A stretch of 64,000 bases of DNA from an uncultured Cohaesibacter sp. GTDB lineage: Bacteria; Pseudomonadota; Alphaproteobacteria; Rhizobiales; Cohaesibacteraceae. Of this stretch, positions 8,190-17,311 are shown in pieces (the stretch's first letter is position 1; every line of letters begins with the position of its first letter). The translations under genes were made by a program, and so were the position numbers. The stretch spans positions 4,709,001-4,773,000 of the forward strand of contig NZ_OY761553.1 of assembly GCF_963664735.1 (NCBI RefSeq). Direction: 5' to 3'. The notes below the pieces were generated by a model, which searched no databases, was not told where the DNA came from, and saw only the letters and a program-made list of their open reading frames with translations.

Positions 8190-10553
8190 TCACTCTCTCA
8201 CCTTCAAGGCGGAAACAAGGTCTGCGCGGTCAATGTCGCGCCGAACGATCCAGCCGGAAAATATCGCTGCGACGAGCACAGCGAGCGCAGCCCGGCCATA
8301 GCTTTCCGGAATGAAGAGGATCGGGATCTGATAGAGATCTGTGCTGAACCCCTTGGCGATGACCATGGTGAAATAATAGCCCAGAATGGAGCCGATTGGC
8401 AGTGCTGCCAATGTGATGATTGCCAGCTCTCCCAACAGGACGAACGAGACTTCCGAGCGGGTGAAGCCCATTACCCTGAGGCTGGCAAGGTCGCGCTGGC
8501 GCTCGGCAAAGGCAATACGGGCGGCATTATAGACAATGCCGAAGGTGATCACTGCGGCGATGATAAGCATGATATAGCGCATGGAGCCCGCGCCGGTATC
8601 CATCATTTTCTGGAAGGCGGCCCGTGCGTCGGACTTCATGCTTACGCCGGCCACATAGGGGCGGTTCTTGAGTGCCTTGAAAATCGCGCTGGCCCTGTTT
8701 TTGTCGATGCGCAGATAAACCGAGGAAATCCTTTGTGGTTCCTCCAGAAGTTTGCCAAGCGTTTCGATGCGCATATAAGCCGGTGAGCCCAATAGACTCT
8801 CCGCGACGCCGTTTACGCGAACGCGCAAGGTCGGGCGGGCTCCTTCCAGAACCTCGATGTTGAGGATTTCTCCCGGTTGGATATCGAGAACCGTGGCCAG
8901 AGAGCGCGAAAGGATGATGCCCTGTTTGGGCAGGGAAATCGGAAGGCTTTGTTCATCAAGGGCTCGTTTCAGGCGCGGTTGCTCTACAAGGCCATTGATG
9001 GCGCCGCGATAGCTTTCAACGCCATTGCGGAAGACAACGGCGACGCTGCGCTCTGGCTCGGTTTGTATGACGCCGGGGATGCTCTCAAGTTCGTGGATGG
9101 TTTTCTCACCGAGCGGGTGAGTGAAGGTGACTGTTACATCAGATCGATCCATCACCGAATATGTGAGGTCTATTGTCTGATCGAAGCCTGCCAGCATGGA
9201 GACCATCGAAACAGAAAGAGCCATGCCGCAGGCTATGCCCATCAGCGAGCCGAGCATGCGTCCTGATTGGCGGGTAATGCGCCGCAGAACCATGCGGCTG
9301 GGTTGGTCAAGCAGGCGATTGAGGCGTTTGCCAAGACGGCTTGTTCCTGAATAGTCCGGTGGAGCCGGGGGGCGCATGGCGACGGCGGGCGTGAGGGCAA
9401 AGACCTTGCGTAGAACGAACAGTCCTCCGGCAGAAGCTGCCGCGATCGAGGTTAGAATTGCCGTGGCAAAGGAGGCCGGATCAAGGCGGAAGACCAGCAT
9501 GGGGAATTTATAATAAGTCAGATAGAGAGGCATCATGGCTCGCCCCATGGCGATGCCGCCCAAACAGCCAAGAATGGCTCCACCAATGGCGATGGTCAGG
9601 ACGAACTTGAAATAATGCAGCCCCACTTCCCGGTTTGAATAACCGAAGGCTTTGATGAGGCCAATCTGTTCGCGCTCGGCTTCAACCATGCGGGATATGA
9701 CAATATTGAGCAGAAAGGCGGCAACCGCGAGAAAGAGCGGCGGGACGACGCGAGCCGAGGACCGCATGCCCTCGATTTCCTCGGTAACAAAGCGGTTGGA
9801 AGTAAGATCCTTAAGGCCATAGGAACCAAGGCCACCATAGGGGGCCAGAATGTTGTCGACCCGGTCAAGGGTTGCCTGCAAATTGCTGTTGCGGCCAGTG
9901 GACAGGATGGCCTCGTTAAAGGCTCCCTGCATGTCGAAGGCCGCAGCAAGAGCGGTGCGGCTCATCCAGATGACGCCGAAGCGGCTGTCATCCGAGATCA
10001 TCTCGCCGGGCGCGACGCTGTAAAGATATTCCGGCGACTGGGCAAGGCCGACGATGTGTAGTGTGCGCTTGGCTCCATTCATGGTGACCGACAGACTGTC
10101 GCCGGGTTTCAGGTCGTGTGCGGCTGCAAAGCTGTTAAGCAGGATGATTTCGTCGGCGTCCTTTGGGTCCATTCTGCGGCCGTTGGTCAGATGAATGGCA
10201 TTGAGGCGCTCTTTGCCACTGTCTGGCAGTGAAATGGCAATGGCGCGCAAAGGCAGGTCAAGGCTCGGCAGGCTGATGAGGGCTGAACCGGTGATGCGCC
10301 CTTCGGCGGCTGAAACGCCTGGCAGGGCGGCCAGCTTGCGGATGATGTGGGTGGGGGCGCGCTTGACCGGTGCGAAGATATCACCAAGGCGGTTTCGTTC
10401 ATAATAAACCCGTCGTGTCTCCTCAAGGGAGTTGATCACACCGGCCATCATTACCAGCAATGTGACACCTGTTGCGATCACCATGGCAATGGCGATTGCC
10501 TGTCCCTTGATACGCCAGAGATCTCGCGCCAGCTTTCTGTCCAGTGGTGACAT
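8190..10553 (-). CDS. FtsX/MacB-type ABC transporter permease, duplicated form
   Basis: A permease of 787 residues with the long arrangement of the LolC/MacB superfamily. An N-terminal membrane segment (about 16-38) is followed by a large periplasmic domain, three membrane segments (about 270-400), a second membrane segment and periplasmic domain (about 435-640), and three C-terminal membrane segments (about 660-770). The double FtsX architecture occurs in type 7-like mechanotransmission ABC systems and in YbbP-like proteins. It sits between its ATPase (12 bp upstream) and its adaptor. Substrates of such systems are typically lipophilic molecules or peptides; none can be assigned. Confidence 0.88.
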   Translation of the reverse strand: MSPLDRKLARDLWRIKGQAIAIAMVIATGVTLLVMMAGVINSLEETRRVYYERNRLGDIFAPVKRAPTHIIRKLAALPGVSAAEGRITGSALISLPSLDLPLRAIAISLPDSGKERLNAIHLTNGRRMDPKDADEIILLNSFAAAHDLKPGDSLSVTMNGAKRTLHIVGLAQSPEYLYSVAPGEMISDDSRFGVIWMSRTALAAAFDMQGAFNEAILSTGRNSNLQATLDRVDNILAPYGGLGSYGLKDLTSNRFVTEEIEGMRSSARVVPPLFLAVAAFLLNIVISRMVEAEREQIGLIKAFGYSNREVGLHYFKFVLTIAIGGAILGCLGGIAMGRAMMPLYLTYYKFPMLVFRLDPASFATAILTSIAAASAGGLFVLRKVFALTPAVAMRPPAPPDYSGTSRLGKRLNRLLDQPSRMVLRRITRQSGRMLGSLMGIACGMALSVSMVSMLAGFDQTIDLTYSVMDRSDVTVTFTHPLGEKTIHELESIPGVIQTEPERSVAVVFRNGVESYRGAINGLVEQPRLKRALDEQSLPISLPKQGIILSRSLATVLDIQPGEILNIEVLEGARPTLRVRVNGVAESLLGSPAYMRIETLGKLLEEPQRISSVYLRIDKNRASAIFKALKNRPYVAGVSMKSDARAAFQKMMDTGAGSMRYIMLIIAAVITFGIVYNAARIAFAERQRDLASLRVMGFTRSEVSFVLLGELAIITLAALPIGSILGYYFTMVIAKGFSTDLYQIPILFIPESYGRAALAVLVAAIFSGWIVRRDIDRADLVSALKVRE

Positions 10554-10565
10554 GGTTGCCCTCTC

Positions 10566-11288
10566 TTACCACTCGATATCTTCGGGATCGCGTTTGGTTT
10601 CGTTTATTACCACTTCCCTGATGTGTCCGTCAGCGAAATGGATGACGCGATCAGCCATGGCCGCGGTGCTGGCTGCATGGGTGACGATGAGCACGGTTGC
10701 GCCAAGCGTCTCGTTTATATTCTTGAGCACCTTGAGCACGACCTTGCCGGTCTTGCTGTCAAGAGCGCCGGTTGGCTCATCGCAGAAGAGAACGGTGGGT
10801 TGCTTGGCGATAGCACGTGCGATGGCAACCCGCTGTTGTTCCCCGCCCGAGAGCTGGGCTGGGAAATGATCAGCCCGCTCGGCAAGACCAACCAATGCCA
10901 AAGCCTCTTCTGGTTCCAGCGGGTCTGCCGCGATTTCTGTGACAAGCTCCACATTCTCAAGAGCGGTAAGGCTCGGCATCAGATTGTAGAATTGGAAGAC
11001 AAAGCCGACATGCTCTCTGCGGTAAAGAGTGAGCCTGTCATCGGGGAGGTCTGACAAGCAGATATCCTGAAAATAGACCTCACCGTCGGTGGCGCGATCA
11101 AGCCCGCCGATTATGTTAAGCAAGGTGGATTTGCCACTACCTGAAGGTCCGAGCAAGACAACAATTTCTCCTGACGGGATTTCCAGATCAACACCGCGTA
11201 GAGCGTGAACGGCGGCGTTGCCGTCACCATAGGTCTTTGTGAGGCCTTTTGTTCTGAAGGCGAAAGGCTTCTCCGATTTGTTCGTCAT
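10566..11288 (-). CDS. MacB/LolD-type ABC ATPase
   Basis: A nucleotide-binding protein of 240 residues for the downstream FtsX-type permease. It shows Walker A ([10 protein letters not shown]), Q-loop ([20 protein letters not shown], a LolD-like sequence), signature LSGGEQQR, Walker [13 protein letters not shown] and the His switch in VTH. It is the first gene of the exporter operon; the permease starts 12 bp after it ends. About 150 bp separate it from the second exporter operon upstream on the same strand. Confidence 0.92.
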   Translation of the reverse strand: MTNKSEKPFAFRTKGLTKTYGDGNAAVHALRGVDLEIPSGEIVVLLGPSGSGKSTLLNIIGGLDRATDGEVYFQDICLSDLPDDRLTLYRREHVGFVFQFYNLMPSLTALENVELVTEIAADPLEPEEALALVGLAERADHFPAQLSGGEQQRVAIARAIAKQPTVLFCDEPTGALDSKTGKVVLKVLKNINETLGATVLIVTHAASTAAMADRVIHFADGHIREVVINETKRDPEDIEW

Positions 11289-11439
11289 CTGATGAGCCTC
11301 ACTGCTTCATCTATCCAGTTTTTCTGCAAAGATTGTTGGAAGTCCCTGCAATCGGACGGTGATGAATTCAGTATACACTATTCCTGCCTTTTTATCGCGG
11401 GGTATGTGGCGCAGTGCTTTTATCTATAGACCTTGGTCT

Positions 11440-12564
11440 CTAATCGAGCGTTTTGCGGAAGCGGGCAAGAGAGAAGATGATCAACAGGACGGTGAAACCG
11501 ATAAGCGCAAGCATGGGTGAGCGCATTGCTTCGAGATCCACCCCCTTCAGCATGACACCGCGCACGATCCTCAGGAAATGGGTGAGCGGGAAGATTTCGC
11601 CGATCATCTGTGCCCAGTGGGGCATGCCCTTGAAGGGGAACATGAAGCCGGACAGCATCAGCGACGGCAGGAAAAAGAAAAAGCTCATTTGCATGGCCTG
11701 CATCTGGCTGCCGGCAACGGTCGATATGAAATAGCCAATGAGCACCAGTGAGGAGATGAAGATCAAGATGCCCGCAATCAGTAGCCAGATGGAGCCAACA
11801 AAGGGAACATGGAACACCAGCTTTGCTGCGACCAGAATGATGACGACCTGCACAGCGCCGACCCCCAGATAGGGCAGGATCTTGCCGAGCATGATCTCGA
11901 ACGGAGTGGCGGGCATCGCCAGCAGATTTTCCATCGTGCCGCGCTCAACCTCGCGGGTCAGCGCCATCGCGGTCATCATCACCATGACAAGCTGCAGGAT
12001 GACGCCCAGCAGACCGGGCACGATGTTATATTGGGAAATCCCCTCCGGGTTGTAGCGGCGATGGACGACGATATCCAAACCGCTATTGTCCGAGCTCGTT
12101 TCGCCCAACTCCCGTGCAAAAGCTTGTTGCGCTACGGTTGCCAGCGTTGAGACTGCCCCGGATGATGCCGAAGGATCAGACGCATCAGCCTCGATGAGAA
12201 TTTGCGGCGTGTCACCTCGCAGTACCCGCTTTGAGAAATCGGCAGGAACGGTCACGACAAACGAAATTTTCCCTTCCTGCATGAGTTCTTCGGCTTGGGC
12301 TTCCGTAATTCCGACATAGTCAAACCGGTAGTAGTTTGTGACCTCAAGGGCAGAAACGATGGCGCGAGTGAATTGGTCCTGCGATGTCGTCACCAGTGCA
12401 GAGGGGAGTTGTTTTGGATCTGTGTTGATGGCAAAGCCAAACAGAGCCAACTGAACAAGAGGAATGCCGATCATCATGCCGAAGGTAATGCGATCACGCA
12501 TCATTTGCGTCATTTCCTTGGCCAGCAAGGCATAAAGACGATAAAATGAGAAAATCCGGCTCAT
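11440..12564 (-). CDS. ABC-2 type permease (YhhJ/YbhS-like)
   Basis: An exporter permease of 374 residues with one N-terminal transmembrane helix (about 22-45), a large extracytoplasmic domain (about 50-175) and five or six C-terminal membrane segments. The motif RGTMENLLAMPATPFEIMLGKILPY is the conserved cytoplasmic coupling region of ABC-2 permeases of this branch. Only 1 bp separates it from its ATPase gene. E. coli has two such permeases (YbhS and YbhR) with this kind of ATPase; here a single permease gene is present, so a homodimer is likely. Confidence 0.9.
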   Translation of the reverse strand: MSRIFSFYRLYALLAKEMTQMMRDRITFGMMIGIPLVQLALFGFAINTDPKQLPSALVTTSQDQFTRAIVSALEVTNYYRFDYVGITEAQAEELMQEGKISFVVTVPADFSKRVLRGDTPQILIEADASDPSASSGAVSTLATVAQQAFARELGETSSDNSGLDIVVHRRYNPEGISQYNIVPGLLGVILQLVMVMMTAMALTREVERGTMENLLAMPATPFEIMLGKILPYLGVGAVQVVIILVAAKLVFHVPFVGSIWLLIAGILIFISSLVLIGYFISTVAGSQMQAMQMSFFFFLPSLMLSGFMFPFKGMPHWAQMIGEIFPLTHFLRIVRGVMLKGVDLEAMRSPMLALIGFTVLLIIFSLARFRKTLD

Positions 12565-12565
12565 C

Positions 12566-13507
12566 TCAAGACATCCTCTTTTCTGTCTCAGCCATATTGT
12601 CGGTCGAGTTGGTCATATACTGGATGAACACATCTTCCAGAGTGGTCTGTCCGGGTTCGCAGGTGACGCCGAATTTTGAGGCGGTTTGATCCACGGCCTG
12701 TTTGAGAAGATCTTTGTTTTTTCCCACTACATGCAGTTTGTTGCCAAATGGTGCAATCTGGTCCACGCCTTCCATCTTTTGCAATATGCGGGCTGCCTGC
12801 AAAGCATTTTGTCCGCTTAGAATGAAGGTATGAAGCCCGGCTTCCCTGACGACTTGCTCAACAGTTCCCGAAGTCAGCAACTTGCCGTAGGCAATATAGT
12901 TGATGCGATGACAGCGCTCGGCTTCGTCCATATAATGGGTCGAAACCATGACTGTCATGCCATCCGCTGCGAGATCGTGGATTTCATCCCAGAATTCCCG
13001 TCGGGCCTTGGGGTCCACCCCTGCGGTTGGTTCATCAAGCAACAGAAGCTTTGGCTTGTGCATGATGCAGGCTGCGAGCGCCAGTCGCTGTTTCCAGCCT
13101 CCGGACAAGAGGCCTGCGAGCTGATGGCGCCGTGAGGTTAGTCCGAGCTTGTCCAGCGTGTCGCGCACGTAGATTTTCGCTGGAGACAATCCGTAAAGCC
13201 GCGCTACGAAATAGAGATTTTCTTCGATGGTCAGATCGGTGTAGAAGCTGAATTTCTGCGTCATATAGCCGACCTGACGCTTGATCTTGAGTTGATCGGC
13301 TCTCAGATCGTAGCCCAGAACGGTTCCTTCGCCTTCGTCGGGTGTTAGCAGTCCACACATCACGCGGATCGTGGTTGTCTTTCCCGAGCCATTGGGACCA
13401 AGAAAGCCCGAGATCTCGCCCTCTTCCACAGACAGGGTAACATTGTCGACGACGGTTTTCGTGCCGAACCGTTTGACCAGATTGCGGACGTCAATGGCTT
13501 TCATCAC
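12566..13507 (-). CDS. ABC exporter ATPase (YbhF-like, single domain)
   Basis: An ATP-binding protein of 313 residues with Walker A (LGPNGSGKTTT), Q-loop (YMTQKFSFY), signature LSGGWKQR, Walker [14 protein letters not shown] and a C-terminal regulatory extension typical of CcmA/DrrA-like exporters. The signature Gly-Trp-Lys replaces the common Gly-Gln-Lys and is usual in YbhF relatives. It overlaps the HlyD gene upstream by 4 bp and abuts the permease gene. E. coli YbhF is about twice as long with two ATPase domains; this is a one-domain version. Confidence 0.92.
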   Translation of the reverse strand: MMKAIDVRNLVKRFGTKTVVDNVTLSVEEGEISGFLGPNGSGKTTTIRVMCGLLTPDEGEGTVLGYDLRADQLKIKRQVGYMTQKFSFYTDLTIEENLYFVARLYGLSPAKIYVRDTLDKLGLTSRRHQLAGLLSGGWKQRLALAACIMHKPKLLLLDEPTAGVDPKARREFWDEIHDLAADGMTVMVSTHYMDEAERCHRINYIAYGKLLTSGTVEQVVREAGLHTFILSGQNALQAARILQKMEGVDQIAPFGNKLHVVGKNKDLLKQAVDQTASKFGVTCEPGQTTLEDVFIQYMTNSTDNMAETEKRMS

Positions 13508-14463
13508 TTGCCTCCGTCCGGGGCGGCTGCAAGCCAGGCAGAGACGATTTGTCCGGGTTTGAGGTTCGAGCCGTTTTCGGGTCTGGCCTCAATGAGATAG
13601 ACCAGCTTTTGCCGGTTTTCGAGAGAATAGATAACCGGTGGCGTGAATTCGGGCCCATCCGAGATATAGCTGATTTTCGCTGTCAGGTTGGCTTGGCAAG
13701 AGTCGCAAGTGATAGAAAGCTCTTTGCCAACAGTTACATCTGCAAGGTATTTCTCAGGAATATAAAGCCTCAGTTTGGTGGCTCCATCGGGCAGCATCGA
13801 CAGGACGGGAACTTGTGGGCCTGCAAGCTCGCCCTCTTCGTGAATGATGTCGGAGATTGTGCCGGCTTGAGGGGCTTTGAGAGTGCGTTGCTGCAGTTTC
13901 CATTGGGCTGAATGAAGGGACGCTTGAGCCTGATCCACCGTTGCCTTGGCTGCTGCTATTTCATTTTCGCGTGCAGGTAGGCGCGTATAAGCAAGGTTTG
14001 CCTTGATTTCCTCAGCTTGTGCCTCGGCGACGTCATAGGCCGTTTGGGCTGTGTCATAGACACTTTGCGCAACAGAGCCTTTGGTCAGGAGCGTCTGTTG
14101 TCGTTCCATATCTCGCCTTGCCTGCTGAGCGCTTAATTCTGCAGCCTTCAAAGAGGCTTCAAGGGAGGCTATTTTCTCGGGTCTTGCTCCTTGCTTGAGG
14201 TTGGCAAGAGTGCTCTGCGCCTGAGATAGAGCCGCCTTGGCGTTTGCCACGGCAATGTCTGCGTCTTTTTGCTCCAGCGTGGCAATGATCTGTTCTTTTT
14301 CAACTCGGTCACCGCGTTTGACTGAGAGCTGCATGATTTTTGCGGTTTCGATCGGTGCGACCTTCACATAGTCTCCTTCAACATAGCCTGTGGCTAGTGG
14401 AGCTGGGGGGAGACAGGCTGAGGCGAGAGCGCCGATAATGGGGAGGGAGCAGAGAAAACTCAT
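13504..14463 (-). CDS. HlyD-family adaptor, probable lipoprotein (YbhG-like)
   Basis: A periplasmic adaptor of 319 residues. The N-terminus is a short signal sequence ending in LASAC, a lipobox, so the mature protein is probably lipid-anchored at Cys17. A first lipoyl part (VAPIETAKIMQLSVKRGDRVEKEQIIATL), a long Ala/Gln-rich coiled-coil hairpin (about residues 70-190) and a second lipoyl part (APQAGTISDIIHEEGELAGPQVPV) follow. The gene overlaps both the TetR gene before it and the ATPase gene after it by 4 bp, so the four genes are translated as a unit. Confidence 0.9.
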   Translation of the reverse strand: MSFLCSLPIIGALASACLPPAPLATGYVEGDYVKVAPIETAKIMQLSVKRGDRVEKEQIIATLEQKDADIAVANAKAALSQAQSTLANLKQGARPEKIASLEASLKAAELSAQQARRDMERQQTLLTKGSVAQSVYDTAQTAYDVAEAQAEEIKANLAYTRLPARENEIAAAKATVDQAQASLHSAQWKLQQRTLKAPQAGTISDIIHEEGELAGPQVPVLSMLPDGATKLRLYIPEKYLADVTVGKELSITCDSCQANLTAKISYISDGPEFTPPVIYSLENRQKLVYLIEARPENGSNLKPGQIVSAWLAAAPDGGK

Positions 14464-15116
14464 TTGTTTCTCCTATAATTTGCGACGATGCTACGGATGT
14501 TATTCTGCAGAACATGCAAGATTACGTTCGTTTCTTTCTCTTCGTAGGCGGTCCAGTTTTGGTGCCTCAGAATGACGGGCTCGCCGATGCGGAAATAGGC
14601 GAGCATGCTGATGACGGAGAAAATTGCTATTTTCAATTCTTCTCGGTCGACTTCTGTGTCATCCCGTTCTGTTGCCTTCAGAAATAACGAATAAAAGTAG
14701 GTGAATGCCGGATCGAAGAAGTGGGTGTAAACATATTCAAAAACCTCTCCCTTGTCGTGCGCTTCACGCAAGAGGAACCGCATGAGCGGTTGGGCTTGTT
14801 CAATGCCCCAGGGAATAATGACTGCCTGCCTCAGCATGGCTGCCTCAAATTCGGTTTGTGGTTCTTGCAAGCTGTCGGGGAGTGAAATGGATGTTGGCGC
14901 ATCGCGCAGATATTTGAATTGTCCGACGATTGCCTGAGCACAAGCCAAACGCAGGCCTGCTTTGCCGCCAAAATGGTAATTGATGGATGCTATGTTTGTT
15001 TCGGCGCGCGCGGCGATTTCCCGCGTTGAAGCACCCTCATACCCCTTTTCAGCAAATAGAAAAAAGGCGGCTTTGATGAGTGTTTCCTTGGTTGTTTCAG
15101 ATCGGGACTGTGCCAT
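14460..15116 (-). CDS. TetR-family regulator, CecR-like
   Basis: A regulator of 218 residues. The N-terminal HTH (about residues 10-55, including GASTREIAARAETNIASINYHFGGKAGL) is that of the YbiH/CecR branch, and the C-terminal region has its helical ligand domain. It heads an operon of regulator, HlyD adaptor, ATPase and permease, the same order as cecR-ybhGFSR in E. coli, whose products affect tolerance to some antibiotics. A perfect 26-bp palindrome 52 bp upstream of its start is the obvious operator, so the operon is probably self-repressed. The ligand is unknown. Confidence 0.88.
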   Translation of the reverse strand: MAQSRSETTKETLIKAAFFLFAEKGYEGASTREIAARAETNIASINYHFGGKAGLRLACAQAIVGQFKYLRDAPTSISLPDSLQEPQTEFEAAMLRQAVIIPWGIEQAQPLMRFLLREAHDKGEVFEYVYTHFFDPAFTYFYSLFLKATERDDTEVDREELKIAIFSVISMLAYFRIGEPVILRHQNWTAYEEKETNVILHVLQNNIRSIVANYRRNK

Positions 15117-15167
15117 TTGTAAGACTTCTCGGTTGCATTCTCTGGACTATTTTTATCATTGAATTTG

Positions 15168-15193
15168 AATTTAATCAATCGATTGATTAAATT
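15168..15193 (-). promoter_or_regulatory. 26-bp perfect palindrome, probable operator of the TetR regulator
   Basis: AATTTAATCAATC is followed directly by its exact reverse complement, with no spacer. The centre lies about 65 bp upstream of the start of the TetR gene. Length, symmetry and position match TetR-family operators. Nothing else in the region explains a 26-bp exact dyad. Confidence 0.75.
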
Positions 15194-15334
15194 TCTGGTT
15201 AAAATCGTGTTTTGCGAGAATATGGCCGGTGGCTTGCGACATCTTGGCTTATTGAATTGGGTAAACTTCGTACGTATCTCCTCGAATAAGAGGCCGGAGA
15301 AACTTCCCTTCACTTGATTGATAAGGACACGATA

Positions 15335-15730
15335 ATGCAATCGTCCATATTCATGGAACACTATCCCGTTTTTGACTTCGAAATTAAAAAGACAGACACA
15401 ACACATGCGAGCGTTGATGCTGTGATTGCTGCTCTGAAAGAAAAGATCGACGCCAATCCGGATATCGCCTATATCGGCGTATTTGATCATTTTGCTCACA
15501 CGACCAAGCTTGGTGGTGCAATTGTTGACGGCATAAAAGACGCCAAGAACCTGCTTTTCTGTTTCGGTAAAGCCATTCCCAATCCCAAGGTTCTGGCCTT
15601 GCGACCGCGTTCAATTGGTGTTGTCGATATGGGGGATCACTTCGTTATCTCCTTTATGGAGGCGCCTCAGGAGGCTGTCACCAAAGCCATGATTGCCTGG
15701 TGTCAGGGGCTGGAAAATTACAAGGCCTGA
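15335..15730 (+). CDS. Conserved protein of unknown function (possibly DUF6858)
   Basis: A cytoplasmic protein of 131 residues. The ATG at 15335 is chosen because AAGGA lies 7 bases before it; a TTG seven codons upstream is also open. Recognisable family blocks are FMEHYPVFDFEI, AYIGVFDHFAHT, KNLLFCFGK and LRPRSIGVVDMGDHFVISFMEAP. I remember close relatives in proteobacteria labelled only as domains of unknown function, so no activity is proposed. It is monocistronic, between the divergent TetR operon and the GNAT/ung pair. Confidence 0.7.
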   Translation: MQSSIFMEHYPVFDFEIKKTDTTHASVDAVIAALKEKIDANPDIAYIGVFDHFAHTTKLGGAIVDGIKDAKNLLFCFGKAIPNPKVLALRPRSIGVVDMGDHFVISFMEAPQEAVTKAMIAWCQGLENYKA

Positions 15731-15842
15731 GTTATCGATCTGAATGGTGTGAATAGAAAGGGGCAGGATATCGAGCGTTTGCTTGTTAAGTGATTGCTTA
15801 GTATGGTTCGCTCAAACAGACCAGGTTTTTGGAACGCTTTTT

Positions 15843-16364
15843 ATGACCAATCCTTCCTATTCTTCGGGCGCAGCTGATCGTGCGCCCGTTTCCTTTCGAC
15901 TTGCAGTGCGGAATGACGCTCCGGTAATTCATGAGATGGTCGCCAAGCTGGCCCGCTATCTTGGTGAAAGCAACAAACACACGGCTTCCATTGCTGATTA
16001 TGAGCAAAGCGGATTTGGCGACAATCCTCGGTTTGAATGCCTGATTGCCGAGCTTGCCGGGGAGCCAGTCGGGATGTGTTTGTATTTCGATAGTTTCTCG
16101 ACCTGGCTGGGCAAGCCGGGGCTTTATGTGCAGGATCTTTTTGTCTCGGAAAAGGCCCGTGGACTGAAGCTTGGCAAACAGCTTTTGCAAGAGGTCGCAA
16201 AACGCGGGGCACAAAAAGGCTATGCCTATATCCGCTTGTCTGTCGATGTGCAGAATGAGAATGCGCAAGGCTTTTATGAGGCTTGCGGCTTTCAATGGTC
16301 GAATTCAGAAAGGCTGTATGTTGCCAAAGGGGATGCATTTCAGGTGTTATCGGGGGCTGTTTGA
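15843..16364 (+). CDS. GNAT-family N-acetyltransferase
   Basis: A GCN5-related acetyltransferase of 173 residues counted from the ATG at 15843; a TTG 20 codons upstream is a weaker alternative. The acetyl-CoA loop is visible as LYVQDLFVSEKARGLKLGKQLL, followed by the motif B region YIRLSVDVQNENAQGFYEACGF. The pattern resembles spermidine/diamine acetyltransferase-like enzymes that act on small amines, but the substrate is not readable. Its TGA overlaps the ATG of ung (TGATG), so the two are translationally coupled; that pairing may be only organisational. Confidence 0.85.
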   Translation: MTNPSYSSGAADRAPVSFRLAVRNDAPVIHEMVAKLARYLGESNKHTASIADYEQSGFGDNPRFECLIAELAGEPVGMCLYFDSFSTWLGKPGLYVQDLFVSEKARGLKLGKQLLQEVAKRGAQKGYAYIRLSVDVQNENAQGFYEACGFQWSNSERLYVAKGDAFQVLSGAV

Positions 16365-17074
16365 TGGAAAGCTTGCTCAAGGAACTGGATGCCTGTGATG
16401 GCTGGGCTGAGACTCTCGTGGATCAGCGGCCGCTTCTTTCTCATTTGGAGCGGTGGCTGAGCGAGGAAGAAAGGTCCTACCAAATTCTCCCCGAAAGAGG
16501 GCTGCGTCTTAATGCGCTGCACCAGACAGCGCTTCGGGATGTGAAGGTCGTAATTACCGGCCAGGACCCATATCCTGGGCTTGAGGGGGATGTTCCCCAC
16601 GCCATGGGGCTTTCTTTTTCTGTTCCGGTTGGTGTGAAACCACCGCGTTCTCTGAATAATATCTATAAAGAGCTCGCTGCAGACTGTGGCCTTGTGCCGC
16701 CAAAGCATGGTGACCTGAGGGGATGGGCTCAGCAGGGGGTTCTGATGCTCAACAGCACATTAACGTTGAGGCAAGGGGAGGCCGCATCTCATGCGAAAAA
16801 AGGCTGGGAGCAGTTCACTGCGGCCGTTCTCGAATGTGTGAATCAGAAGGGGAGGCCGGTTGTGTTTCTTGCGTGGGGCAAACACAGTCACAAGCTTGTT
16901 GCGGATATCGACGAGCAAAAGCACTGCGTGATCCGTACATCTCATCCAAGTCCATTGGGTGCACGCAAGGCAGGGGCTGGGTTTGATGCTTTTCTTGGAT
17001 CGCGATGCTTCTCCCGTGCCAACGATTATTTGGCGCATAATGGAGAAACTGAGATTGATTGGTGTCGCCTCTAA
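16364..17074 (+). CDS. ung: Uracil-DNA glycosylase, family 1
   Basis: Removes uracil from DNA to start base excision repair. It has 236 residues from the ATG at 16364, close to the usual 220-230. The water-activating motif GQDPYPG has its Asp at residue 68; MLNSTLTLRQGEAASHAKKGWE is the uracil-pocket and Pro/Ser-rich region; HPSPLGA at 194-200 is the DNA-intercalation loop with the catalytic His. The longer frame from 16283 overlaps the acetyltransferase and is rejected because the TGATG junction gives the family-length protein. Confidence 0.95.
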   Translation: MESLLKELDACDGWAETLVDQRPLLSHLERWLSEEERSYQILPERGLRLNALHQTALRDVKVVITGQDPYPGLEGDVPHAMGLSFSVPVGVKPPRSLNNIYKELAADCGLVPPKHGDLRGWAQQGVLMLNSTLTLRQGEAASHAKKGWEQFTAAVLECVNQKGRPVVFLAWGKHSHKLVADIDEQKHCVIRTSHPSPLGARKAGAGFDAFLGSRCFSRANDYLAHNGETEIDWCRL

Positions 17075-17311
17075 CGACTGGCCGACTATTGGCCCCGCAG
17101 CGGAGGTTCGCTTGACGTATTTGCTTATAAGCAAAATGCTATCTGGGCGTATTAGACTAAAATATCACTACCTATGATATTTAATTATAGAAATTCTATA
17201 TATGAATTACCAAATTTAAATTATTCCAAATAATACTGACCAAAATAATCAGACGATTGCAAATTCGAGTAGGTTCGAAAAGACCTTTCGGGTCTTTGGT
17301 CAGGATATTTC

